Source: Candidatus Omnitrophota bacterium | GTDB taxonomy: Bacteria; Omnitrophota; Gorgyraeia; 2-01-FULL-45-10 | Assembly (NCBI GenBank): GCA_028716065.1 | Contig: JAQUQN010000001.1 | Coordinates: forward strand, 23,769-87,768 | Length of the DNA stretch: 64,000 nt | Reading direction: 5' to 3' | Shown here: positions 1 through 7,331 of the stretch, piece after piece | Numbering within the stretch: the stretch's first letter is position 1 | Layout of the letters: each line of letters opens with the position of its first letter | The notes under the pieces: generated by a model | Told to the model about the DNA's origin: nothing | Database searches by the model: none | What the model saw: only the letters and a program-made list of their open reading frames with translations | Position numbers and translations under genes: made by a program

Positions 1-555
1 AAGTATTTTGTTATTGTGGTGATCCTCCTCGCCGGGGCGGGATATCTCTTTTCGAGATATCTCAAAACGGACAAGGGCCGGTATCAGTTTGACGGTTTTT
101 TGCTCAACATGCCGGTTTTCGGGATATTATTCAAGAAAGTGGCCATCAGTAAATTTACCAGGACATTATCGACTTTGATCAAGAGCGGCGTACCGATCCT
201 CGGAGCGCTGGAGATAGTCAGTAAGACCGCGGGTAATAAAGTTGTCGAGGCCGCGGTGGATAAGGTGCGCATGAACGTCAGGGAAGGCGAAAATGTAGCG
301 GAACCTCTGGCCAAATCGAAGATATTTCCCCCCATGGTCGTGAGGATGGTGTCCGTGGGCGAGCAGGCGGGGGAACTGGAGAAGATGCTTTCAAAGATAG
401 CCGATTTTTATGATGAACAGGTCGATACGGCGGTCAGCGGATTGACCAGTATGATAGAACCTCTCATAATAGCCTTTCTGGGGGTGGTTATCGGTTCCAT
501 AGTCATATGCATGTTCCTGCCGATATTCAAGATCACTTCCATAGTAAGCGGATAA
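1..555 (+). CDS. Type IV pilus / type II secretion inner-membrane platform protein (PilC/GspF), C-terminal part
   Basis: The frame is open from base 1, so the gene starts before the window. About 184 residues are visible, roughly the second GspF domain. A membrane segment sits at the very start (VVILLAGAGYLF). A cytoplasmic helical domain with the family signature TLSTLIKSGVPILGALEIV follows, then the conserved MVSVGEQAGELEKML block and a last membrane helix (LIIAFLGVVIGSIVICMFLP). In this family the protein forms the inner-membrane platform that couples the assembly ATPase to pilin extraction. It lies directly upstream of two pilin genes, which supports the role. Whether the system is a type IV pilus or a type II secretion machine cannot be decided from this fragment. 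Family is secure; the symbol is left empty for that reason. Confidence 0.93.
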   Translation, partial: KYFVIVVILLAGAGYLFSRYLKTDKGRYQFDGFLLNMPVFGILFKKVAISKFTRTLSTLIKSGVPILGALEIVSKTAGNKVVEAAVDKVRMNVREGENVAEPLAKSKIFPPMVVRMVSVGEQAGELEKMLSKIADFYDEQVDTAVSGLTSMIEPLIIAFLGVVIGSIVICMFLPIFKITSIVSG

Positions 556-584
556 AACGCTGAAATAATCTCTGGCGCAGCCCC

Positions 585-613
585 TTGACAATACGCGATT
601 TACCAGGTATACT
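585..613 (+). promoter_or_regulatory. Sigma-70 type promoter for the major pilin
   Basis: The -35 box TTGACA (585-590) and -10 box TATACT (608-613) are separated by 17 bases. The predicted start near 620 leaves a leader of about 100 bases before the pilin start at 723. Confidence 0.8.
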
Positions 614-622
614 TTAACACAA

Positions 623-677
623 AAGGTCTACGCTGAAGTATAAATATATATATATTATCCGCTTCAGAGTAGGCCTT
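623..677 (+). other. Hairpin in the 5' leader of the pilin mRNA
   Basis: The arms at 623-638 and 662-677 pair over 16 positions with one wobble and one mismatch, around an AT-only loop (about 23 nt). The structure begins only a few bases after the predicted transcription start. It could stabilise an abundant mRNA or be regulatory; the sequence does not say which. Confidence 0.55.
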
Positions 678-722
678 ACAAGTCAATACCCAATTCTGGG
701 AAGAAAGGAGGGGAAAAGTAAA

Positions 723-1052
723 ATGTTAAGAAGAAAGGGCTTTACGCTCGTTGAAATTATGATAGTAGTCGCAATTATCGGTTTATTAGCGGCGATAGCC
801 ATTCCTAACTTCATCAAGGCGAGAGAGACGGCCGAGAAGAACGCTTGTATCGCGAACCTGAAACAGATCCAGGGAGCGGTCCAGGTATGGGCGATAGATA
901 ACGGCAAGACCAGTAGCGATACGCCCACGACCGGCGACCTCGTTCCGAATTACATTAAGGCATGGCCTAAATGTAAAGGGACGGCTTATGCCGTACCTGC
1001 TGTTAGCGCGGATCCGGCTTGTCCAGGTACTATATCCGGACACACGTTATAA
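723..1052 (+). CDS. Type IV pilin / GspG-like major pseudopilin
   Basis: This 109-residue protein has a short basic leader (MLRRKG) followed by the prepilin-peptidase motif FTLVEIMIVVAIIGLLAAIA. The cut would fall between G and F, with Glu at +5. The hydrophobic N-terminal helix continues into the segment with C-IANLKQIQGAVQVWA that is common in GspG-like pilins of uncultured bacteria. The small C-terminal part carries two cysteines that could form a loop. A strong Shine-Dalgarno (AGGAGGGG) lies before the ATG. Its own promoter, a structured leader and a terminator right after it suggest a separately and highly expressed major subunit. Confidence 0.93.
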   Translation: MLRRKGFTLVEIMIVVAIIGLLAAIAIPNFIKARETAEKNACIANLKQIQGAVQVWAIDNGKTSSDTPTTGDLVPNYIKAWPKCKGTAYAVPAVSADPACPGTISGHTL

Positions 1053-1093
1053 GATAGGAAGGTTACTGACGTTTATATTTAGTTAACGAGCGG

Positions 1094-1128
1094 CCCCACA
1101 CTCAGCTTGCTGGGTGTGGGGTTTTTTT
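1094..1128 (+). terminator. Rho-independent terminator after the pilin
   Basis: A GC-rich stem (CCCCACACTCAG with CTGGGTGTGGGG, one G-U pair) and a tight loop are followed by seven T residues. It lies about 40 bases after the pilin stop codon. Confidence 0.92.
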
Positions 1129-1162
1129 GCGCATTTTGAGCTAAGTATTTTCATTCCTAACC

Positions 1163-1191
1163 TTGACAAAGTCCTCTTTATATGATAAATT
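1163..1191 (+). promoter_or_regulatory. Sigma-70 type promoter with almost no leader
   Basis: TTGACA (1163-1168), a 17-base spacer and TAAATT (1186-1191). The predicted start near 1198 lies only about six bases before the ATG at 1204, so the mRNA would be nearly leaderless. No Shine-Dalgarno is visible in that gap. Confidence 0.6.
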
Positions 1192-1203
1192 CTTTTTAAT
1201 AAG

Positions 1204-1677
1204 ATGAAAATTTGTTTTAAATATTATCGTAATGCATTTACCCCGTTAGAGAAAACCACCGATTTTAATCAGTGGTTATATCCGGATAAAGCTAACCCCG
1301 TTAGAAAAGATTTTTCTAAGGCGGTAAAAGAACCGCTAAATTCTCTAACGGGGTTTACGTTAGTTGAAATAATGATCGTTGTTGCCATAATAGCGATCAT
1401 AATAGCGATAGCCCTTCCGAATTATCTCAAAACGAGCACAGTTTCCAAAAAGACCATCTGCATAAATAATCTGAAACAGATAGACGCTGCCATAGACCAG
1501 TGGGCCATGGAGAACGATATTCCCAAGGGCGCTCAGGCAACGGAAGAAGTCTATGATTATGTAAACGGCTCCAGGATAACTTGTCCGTCAGGAGGTGTAT
1601 ATACGTTACATTCGGTGGGAAGCAAGCCGCAGGTCACATGCAGTTTGGAAAATGAGGGGCATAAACTTCCGGAATGA
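1204..1677 (+). CDS. GspG-like prepilin with a repeat-derived extended leader
   Basis: This 157-residue protein carries a canonical prepilin helix, GFTLVEIMIVVAIIAIIIAI, but it starts near residue 50 instead of near residue 6. The extra leader is encoded by a 115-bp palindromic element (1240-1354). The leader opens with NAFTPLE, which looks like a degenerate copy of the same processing motif. Downstream is the CINNLKQIDAAIDQWA segment shared with the pilin at 723, and two further cysteines. Prepilin peptidases normally act on leaders of about 5-30 residues, so processing of this one is uncertain. It heads the operon of minor pseudopilins. A downstream start inside the element is possible, but I see no well-placed ribosome site. 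Confidence 0.85.
   Translation: MKICFKYYRNAFTPLEKTTDFNQWLYPDKANPVRKDFSKAVKEPLNSLTGFTLVEIMIVVAIIAIIIAIALPNYLKTSTVSKKTICINNLKQIDAAIDQWAMENDIPKGAQATEEVYDYVNGSRITCPSGGVYTLHSVGSKPQVTCSLENEGHKLPE
1240..1354 (+). repeat. Palindromic element inserted in frame in the prepilin leader
   Basis: The termini ACCCCGTTAGAGAA (1240-1253) and TTCTCTAACGGGGT (1341-1354) are perfect 14-base inverted repeats. The interior folds into further hairpins: AACCAC-GATT against AATC-GTGGTT, the palindrome TATCCGGATA, TTAGAAAA against TTTTCTAA, and GCGGT against ACCGC. The sequence TTTAC occurs at both edges. The arms match the stand-alone 31-bp hairpins at 15399 and 25112 except at the innermost bases. The element is a multiple-hairpin mobile repeat that stays open in the pilin reading frame. 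Confidence 0.8.
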
Positions 1678-1678
1678 T

Positions 1679-2089
1679 ATGCGTTTAACAGGCAAAAAGG
1701 GTTTAACGCTGGTAGAGAGTATCGTAAGCATTTTTTTGTTAAGTACTTTTTTGGTCAGCCTGCTAGGCGCTTTTTTTATTTCGCGGCTTAGTTTAGATCT
1801 GGCTAAACATAGATTTATAGCGATGAGCGTGATAAAAAAATATATAGAGGAAGAAACGAGTTTTGGATTCAACGAAGGAACTTACGGCACAGTAACTTCG
1901 TCCGCTGACATAGCCATTCCGGAGTTAAGTGATGTGGGTGGTATTATCAGACCGGAGCCATATCCGCCTACCATAATGACCGTGGATTCGAGCTCTTTCC
2001 GCATTATAGGTTTTGCGGTAGAATGGCAAGAGAAGCTTATTAATAAGGCAAGCCCGTGGAGAGAAAAGGTTGTTGTATATGTTCAGTAG
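1679..2089 (+). CDS. Minor pseudopilin (GspI/PilV-like)
   Basis: The protein is 136 residues, with leader MRLTGKKG followed by LTLVESIVSIFLLSTFLVSL, a prepilin helix with Glu at +5. The start codon follows one base after the stop of the upstream gene (TGATATG), so translation is coupled. A longer frame upstream lies inside the preceding gene and is not pilin-like. The remainder is a small extracytoplasmic domain without recognisable family motifs. Its place between a GspG-like protein and a PulJ-like protein fits the usual order of minor pseudopilins. Confidence 0.8.
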   Translation: MRLTGKKGLTLVESIVSIFLLSTFLVSLLGAFFISRLSLDLAKHRFIAMSVIKKYIEEETSFGFNEGTYGTVTSSADIAIPELSDVGGIIRPEPYPPTIMTVDSSSFRIIGFAVEWQEKLINKASPWREKVVVYVQ

Positions 2090-2735
2090 CGGCTCCGCGA
2101 AAAAAAAAGCTTTTACCCTGACAGAGACCATAGTCGCCATGGCGTTGATAGTCTATGTATTTTCCGGAGCGTGGCTTACTTATGCAACGATATGGACATG
2201 GTGGCATGAGATAGCGCCAAAGATAGAGGCGCAGCGTCTGGTGAAGGTGGCGCTTTCAAAGATTATGACGGGCGAGACAGATACCAGCGCCGGGACAGAC
2301 TCGATAGAAGGCACGACATATAACAGGCGGGACGGCATTGGATGGGCCTCTACTCTTCTTGATGAAGATTTGGCGGTGGATGATGACGGTGATGGAAGCA
2401 TCGATAGATTGATCTGGGAAAATAACAGGATAGATTTCCGGCTGGCAAGCGATAGCGCAGGGGACATAAGGTCTTTCTACGTGGCACAGGAGGATATTTC
2501 AGGAAAGAACTGTATTTATTATTATTACATGATCACGCGAAACGGCATAGTTACCGAAGAGACACGACCTATAGTCAAGATGCCCAATTCCCGGGACATC
2601 ATAAATATCGATTTCGAGTTCATAACGCAATATAGTATGCTGGTGGCCACAGTTACTTTACAAAAGAAACTCGATACAGCTACAGGCGAGTATACGATAG
2701 CGCTCAATGATTACATGCATTTAAGGAATATCTAA
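2079..2735 (+). CDS. Minor pseudopilin (GspJ/PilW-like)
   Basis: The protein is about 218 residues, starting at ATG 2079, which overlaps the previous gene by 11 bases. The leader MFSSGSAKKKA precedes FTLTETIVAMALIVYVFSGA, a prepilin helix with Glu at +5. The ectodomain has an Asp-rich patch (AVDDDGDGSID) that resembles a calcium-binding loop. A TTG nine bases upstream is an alternative start. It probably belongs to the tip complex of the pseudopilus, as GspJ does in known systems. Confidence 0.8.
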   Translation: MFSSGSAKKKAFTLTETIVAMALIVYVFSGAWLTYATIWTWWHEIAPKIEAQRLVKVALSKIMTGETDTSAGTDSIEGTTYNRRDGIGWASTLLDEDLAVDDDGDGSIDRLIWENNRIDFRLASDSAGDIRSFYVAQEDISGKNCIYYYYMITRNGIVTEETRPIVKMPNSRDIINIDFEFITQYSMLVATVTLQKKLDTATGEYTIALNDYMHLRNI

Positions 2736-2739
2736 AAAA

Positions 2740-4092
2740 GTGGAAACAAAAAAAGGTTTTGTCCTGATCATAGTATTGGCGTTTTTAGCGGTGGTGTCTC
2801 TCATGGCAGGCGTTATTATATATATCGGCGTGAATGAGCTTTCGCAGGCGACAAGGAGGAATGATTTCGAAAGGGCTTATTATCTCGCCATATCGGGAGC
2901 TCAGATGCAGTATTTATACTATATAAAACAGGGCACATCCGATCTGGCCGAACAGGAAGTGTTGATAGATACGGTAGACGGTAAACAGGTCAAGGGATAT
3001 TTTAATCCTCGCGCCTATCCTCTAGAGCAAGATGGCGAAGTGGATATAGTATCGGTCGGATGCGTAAATAAAGGCGCGTTTAACGAGTGCCGTGTTACCA
3101 TGGTAGTTAAATATTATCAGTCCCCATCGATAGCGTCGCCGGGCATGATAACGATGACGGGACATAAAACATTGATCTTTATATCCAGAGTTACCGTGAA
3201 TGAAAGCGTGGGAAGCAACACTGGTATAAATCCCATCCAATATGTGTCGCTCCCGGAATATAGAAAAGTAGCAAACCCCGATCTTACAGCACTTTCTTAC
3301 TGGATAGACGCGAGTGATCCATATAACGTGAAAGCGCTCTATGACACGAATGGAAACGGAGCGCGTATCACGGATCAAAATACGGATGGGACGATTACAA
3401 TAGACGACGCCATACTTCAGGGGCAGGGAGATCCTATTCTGATAGAGCAGTGTAAATCTATATTCAGGGCGGACAATCCCTATCATCCGGGAGGCGGTGA
3501 AGAATACGGCGCGATAGACGACCTCGATGCCTTTTACGAATATTATACTCACGATTTGAATTATAAAGATCCCAGCCATCCACTGCAGGTAGCTCCGGGC
3601 GAGCTAAATTATTATCAGGGGGATCAGACTTTTGATCCGTGGTTTCATCCGAATAATAAAGAGATAACTTTCGTTGATGGCAATGTCACCATCTGGTTCA
3701 GCGATGAAAATTGGTCCGGAGACCCCAAAGACCACACGATAGTATCCACCAAAAATATCGCGGTTAATTATCTCACTAACCGCGCTAGCGATAGATTAAC
3801 GCTCATAGCGTATGGTAACGTTACGTTTGATTACGGTATAAGTTTTCTTCAGGTAAACGGGGACGTGGTAGTGCAGGCCGGAGGCAATTTTATCGCGAAG
3901 TACGGCGGTCAGACAAACGGGACAATGTTTGCCAATACTGGCATAACAGTCGACACGATAGGTTCGATAGGCCTGATCTTTAACCGTATCCTTAATAATG
4001 AAAAGTTTGACCGCTCCGATCCGGATCAGATACCTTTAGGATTGCATCCGGACTATCCTAAGCCTAGACAATCATTATGGCAGAGGCCTTGA
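2740..4092 (+). CDS. GspK/PilX-like minor pseudopilin
   Basis: The protein is 450 residues and begins with GTG. The leader METKKG is followed by FVLIIVLAFLAVVSLMAGVI and the segment ELSQATRRNDFERAYYLAISGAQ. That pattern is typical of PilX/GspK proteins, which lack the +5 Glu of other pilins. The large ectodomain has no strong motif; a DxNxDG-type segment (TDQNTDGTITIDDA) looks like an EF-hand/dockerin loop. It follows the GspJ-like gene with four bases between. In type II systems GspK caps the pseudopilus tip. The family assignment rests mainly on the N-terminus, length and gene order. Confidence 0.75.
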   Translation: METKKGFVLIIVLAFLAVVSLMAGVIIYIGVNELSQATRRNDFERAYYLAISGAQMQYLYYIKQGTSDLAEQEVLIDTVDGKQVKGYFNPRAYPLEQDGEVDIVSVGCVNKGAFNECRVTMVVKYYQSPSIASPGMITMTGHKTLIFISRVTVNESVGSNTGINPIQYVSLPEYRKVANPDLTALSYWIDASDPYNVKALYDTNGNGARITDQNTDGTITIDDAILQGQGDPILIEQCKSIFRADNPYHPGGGEEYGAIDDLDAFYEYYTHDLNYKDPSHPLQVAPGELNYYQGDQTFDPWFHPNNKEITFVDGNVTIWFSDENWSGDPKDHTIVSTKNIAVNYLTNRASDRLTLIAYGNVTFDYGISFLQVNGDVVVQAGGNFIAKYGGQTNGTMFANTGITVDTIGSIGLIFNRILNNEKFDRSDPDQIPLGLHPDYPKPRQSLWQRP

Positions 4093-4098
4093 GCTTTT

Positions 4099-4650
4099 AT
4101 GCAGAATAGAAGTATTCTTTTTATAAATATAATATTAGGCGTATGTTTGGTTATTATCGTTACGGTGATATTTTACAAGGAATTGCGGGTGGCGTTGTCG
4201 AGAAACGTAATTTCCGAAAAGAAGCCCCTGGAGGAGGGGACGGACGGTTATAATTTCCACGGCAGGGTTGAAAGAAAGTCCCAGACTGATCTTAAAAAAA
4301 TAATAAGAGAGAAGATTGCTTCCGAAAAACGCAAAATGGCCGGAAAACCATTATCCAGAGGTACTGGTTTATCGGCGCAGTCCACGGATAAGGATGTGGG
4401 TGAAAATATGATGAGGCGGTGGGCGAAAGTAAGCCCGGAAGATAAAGAGAATTTCATTAAAAGTCTGGATGAGCAGATTTTAAAAGCCAAGGGTGTTTTA
4501 AAGTTGAATCCCGAGGACACGGAAGCAAAAAACGAGCTGTTTATGAGTGAAACCACAAAGAAGCTGGTCATGAGTGGTTTTGATTACAGGTCCATAGAGG
4601 CTGCGATAAAGGGTGAGGAAGATTTCTCCAAAGTCCAAATTAAAAAATAG
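4099..4650 (+). CDS. Unrecognised single-pass membrane protein of the pilus operon
   Basis: The protein is 183 residues. One N-terminal membrane helix (ILFINIILGVCLVIIVTVIF) is followed by a charged, lysine-rich, mostly helical region with no motif I recognise. The C-terminal half (SPEDKENFIKSLDEQI ... LNPEDTEAKNELFM) resembles a short helical-repeat segment. It sits between the GspK-like gene and pilM with small gaps on both sides, so a role in pilus assembly is likely. No prepilin motif is present. Confidence 0.7.
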   Translation: MQNRSILFINIILGVCLVIIVTVIFYKELRVALSRNVISEKKPLEEGTDGYNFHGRVERKSQTDLKKIIREKIASEKRKMAGKPLSRGTGLSAQSTDKDVGENMMRRWAKVSPEDKENFIKSLDEQILKAKGVLKLNPEDTEAKNELFMSETTKKLVMSGFDYRSIEAAIKGEEDFSKVQIKK

Positions 4651-4659
4651 GGCGCTATT

Positions 4660-5670
4660 ATGATATCGAAGCCGCAACTTAAATTAATAAATCGTGTAGG
4701 CCTAGACATAGGAAGTTCGTCTATCAAGTTGATGGAGGTTTCAGGCGCCTCCGGCGCGCAAAAGATAACGGCGCTGGGAACGAAAAAAATAAGGGATCTT
4801 TCCAGACAATCGCTTACAAATTCTATTAAGAGTTTAACGCAGGAAATAAAAGTGAATTCAAGCGAGGCGGTTCTGTCCGTCTCCGGCGCATCGGTAATAG
4901 TAAGGTTCATCTCGATGCCCAGAATGAGCGAAAAGGAACTTAAGGGCGCCGTCAGGTTCGAAGCTGAGAAATTCATCCCTTTCGATATAAAAGACTGCAT
5001 GATCGATTTTCATATTTTAAGCCGGAACGAACGCGAAAATAAGACAGATGTTGTCCTGGCGCTGGCCAAGAAAGATCTTGTTGAGCAAAGGGTCAAGGCC
5101 GTGGAAGACGCGGGTTTCAGCGTAGGCGTGATGGATGTAGATTCGTTCGCCGTGACAAACGCGTTTTTGAAGAATTTTCCTTCTTTAGAGAGCGACAATA
5201 CGTGCGCCATTATCAATGTCGGAGCCAGTTATACTAACTTAAGTCTTGTAAAAGGGGGTCTACTCTGTTTCGTAAGGGATATAGCCATAGGCGGCAACGA
5301 GTTTAACGCAGCCATGGCCAGGGAACTAGGGATGGATGAGTCAGGCTGTGAAGCTTTAAAGATCAGCCCCGGCCAGAAGGCTAAAGGCGTGAAGGATTCC
5401 TTAAAAAATATACTCGGTAACCTGATAGACGAGATCAGGTTATCGTTCAGTTATTATGAAAACCAGTTCGGCAGGAACGTCGGATCGATCTATCTGTCCG
5501 GAGGAAGTTCGCGGCTTGTCGGTTTAGGCGATGCATTCGAAGATGCTTTCGGGCTTAAACCGGAGATCTGGGATCCGCTTAAGTTTTTAGATGTTTCTTC
5601 GATGGATGTAAAAAAACTGGAAGAATTGAGAAGTTCCATGGCCGTGGCGGCCGGTTTGATGCTGAGGTAA
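4660..5670 (+). CDS. pilM: Type IV pilus assembly protein PilM
   Basis: This 336-residue actin-like ATPase has the phosphate-1 loop VGLDIGSSSIKLMEV at residue 12, the PilM-typical MPRMSEKELKGAVRFEAEKFIPF, the second phosphate loop INVGASYTNLSLV and the adenosine motif IYLSGGSSRL. PilM is cytoplasmic, binds the PilN N-terminal tail and links the cytoplasmic machinery to the periplasmic alignment complex. The next genes are PilN-, PilO- and PilP-like and a secretin, the standard order. A PilM in this place favours a type IVa pilus-type machine over a pure type II secretion system. Confidence 0.95.
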   Translation: MISKPQLKLINRVGLDIGSSSIKLMEVSGASGAQKITALGTKKIRDLSRQSLTNSIKSLTQEIKVNSSEAVLSVSGASVIVRFISMPRMSEKELKGAVRFEAEKFIPFDIKDCMIDFHILSRNERENKTDVVLALAKKDLVEQRVKAVEDAGFSVGVMDVDSFAVTNAFLKNFPSLESDNTCAIINVGASYTNLSLVKGGLLCFVRDIAIGGNEFNAAMARELGMDESGCEALKISPGQKAKGVKDSLKNILGNLIDEIRLSFSYYENQFGRNVGSIYLSGGSSRLVGLGDAFEDAFGLKPEIWDPLKFLDVSSMDVKKLEELRSSMAVAAGLMLR

Positions 5671-5680
5671 ATTTAAATAG

Positions 5681-6358
5681 ATGATAGAGATCAATCTGTT
5701 ACCGGAACAACGCAAGAAGAAGACAAGACAGGCCCAGCTGCCCAAATTGGATTTAGGGCAAATACCTGTTCTGAAGATCATGGCGGGGTTTCTTGTAATA
5801 CTTTTAGTTTTACAGACAGCCTTATTTTTTATCGGTATTTATTGCAGGATCAACCTTACTTCGTTGAACGCCAAATACAAGAAGATCCTGCCTGAGAAGC
5901 AAGAAGCCGATAGATTGAAAGCCATGACCGATTCGATGAGCAAGAAGGTGAAGAGCATCGATGACCTCATGGAGAACCGTCTGGATTGGGCCAGGAAATT
6001 AAGCGACCTGGATGATTGCCTGACGCCCGGGGTGTGGTTGAGCGCGCTTAGCTATGATGAAGAGGCCGTTGAAAGGCCCATTGCTTCCGGCAGTGTGGCG
6101 ATTACCGGTAAGGCAAAGGAAGGTAAGATAAAGACCGAAAGCGCCGTTGTAAGGCGTCTATTATTGTCGGGGTACGCGCTGACCATGGGCGAGGAAGGTA
6201 CATCATTAATAGGCAGGTTCATCAAAAGCCTCAAAGATAACAGCGATTTTTATTCAGATTTTGGTAAGATAGAACTCGGATCAATAAAGAGAGACAGGTT
6301 TGACAAACAGGAAGTCATGAATTTCAGGATATTGTGTTTCTTCAAGGAGAATAGATGA
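5681..6358 (+). CDS. Type IV pilus assembly protein, PilN-like
   Basis: The protein is 225 residues. It starts with MIEINLLPEQ, the conserved PilN peptide that docks on PilM. One membrane helix (LKIMAGFLVILLVLQTALFFIGI) and a periplasmic coiled coil plus small alpha/beta domain follow. It is ten bases after pilM and overlaps the PilO-like gene by four bases (ATGA). The short N-terminal peptide is the best diagnostic. Confidence 0.9.
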   Translation: MIEINLLPEQRKKKTRQAQLPKLDLGQIPVLKIMAGFLVILLVLQTALFFIGIYCRINLTSLNAKYKKILPEKQEADRLKAMTDSMSKKVKSIDDLMENRLDWARKLSDLDDCLTPGVWLSALSYDEEAVERPIASGSVAITGKAKEGKIKTESAVVRRLLLSGYALTMGEEGTSLIGRFIKSLKDNSDFYSDFGKIELGSIKRDRFDKQEVMNFRILCFFKENR

Positions 6359-6948
6359 TAGATATTCTTGAGAGGTTAAATAAGAACAAAAAACAGGCCA
6401 TGATATTTTTCATCGCGGCCTTTGTCATAGTCGTCATACTGTATTTTTATATATTGCTCTTGCCGCAAATAATGGCCTTGACGGATATCCTGGGTCAGAC
6501 GGGCAAGCGGGTTTTCGAGTTGAAAGAGGCCCAGGCTGCCGTATCCAATATAGATAATCTTAAAAAGGCCGTGAAGGTCTATAATGAAAAGATAGATATT
6601 TACGAGAAGAGGCTGCCCGCGGAAAATGAGATCCCGACTTTGCTTGAAAGCCTTTCGATCATGGCAAGGGATTCCAACGTGAAGATAATCGGCATAACGC
6701 CCGTGACACTTTTCGGTGATCAGAAAAAGCCAAGGGGCCGGATATATCAGGAATTCCCGATCCAGGTAAGCGCCAAGGCGGGATATCATGAGCTGGGGTG
6801 TTTTTTAGGCCGGCTCGAAAATGCGGACCGTTTCATGAAGGTTATAGATATAAATATAAATGCCGACGCCGCTACGCCAAAAAAACATGATGTGGAGCTT
6901 GTAGTCGCTACGTATATATTACTTAAAGAGGCCGGTAAGACGAGATGA
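6355..6948 (+). CDS. Type IV pilus assembly protein, PilO-like
   Basis: The protein is 197 residues. A membrane helix at about residues 15-37 is followed by a coiled coil and a ferredoxin-like periplasmic domain containing the PilO signature YEKRLPAENEIPTLLESLS. It overlaps both neighbours by four bases. It should pair with the PilN-like protein in the inner-membrane alignment complex. Confidence 0.9.
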   Translation: MIDILERLNKNKKQAMIFFIAAFVIVVILYFYILLLPQIMALTDILGQTGKRVFELKEAQAAVSNIDNLKKAVKVYNEKIDIYEKRLPAENEIPTLLESLSIMARDSNVKIIGITPVTLFGDQKKPRGRIYQEFPIQVSAKAGYHELGCFLGRLENADRFMKVIDININADAATPKKHDVELVVATYILLKEAGKTR

Positions 6949-7331
6949 GGACAAAATATATCTGTTTGATGATAAGCATTTTCACTTTTGTCAGCGTAAA
7001 TATACATGCCGGTAAGGCGCCCTTCAAATATGAAGCAAGGGGAAGGCGCGATCCGTTCATTCCCTTGATAAGCACCGACCGGTCGTCGCAGATCTCGCTG
7101 AAAGACGTCGTTTCCGTGGATGAATTAAAACTGGAAGGCATAGCCACTACCGGGTCCGGAGGCAAGAGATTTGCCATCATGAACGGCGAGATGCTCAAGG
7201 AGAATGAAAAGATAGGCAATGTAAAAATCAAACAGATATCCAATGCAGAAGTTCTATTGACGATATCTGAAAAGGAATATATAATCAGTTTACCTAAAAA
7301 AGAGGAGGGTCTGAAGAGTGGGAAAGAATAA
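6945..7331 (+). CDS. PilP-like periplasmic/lipoprotein-type pilus component
   Basis: The protein is 128 residues with a signal peptide (YICLMISIFTFVSVNIHA) and the short motif GRRDPFIPL typical of PilP/GspC-HR regions. A beta-rich domain (ELKLEGIATTGSGGKRFAIM ... KISVxxI pattern) follows. No lipobox cysteine is seen, unlike many PilP proteins. It overlaps pilO by four bases and the secretin by 14 bases. PilP-like proteins connect PilN/PilO to the secretin. Confidence 0.8.
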   Translation: MRTKYICLMISIFTFVSVNIHAGKAPFKYEARGRRDPFIPLISTDRSSQISLKDVVSVDELKLEGIATTGSGGKRFAIMNGEMLKENEKIGNVKIKQISNAEVLLTISEKEYIISLPKKEEGLKSGKE

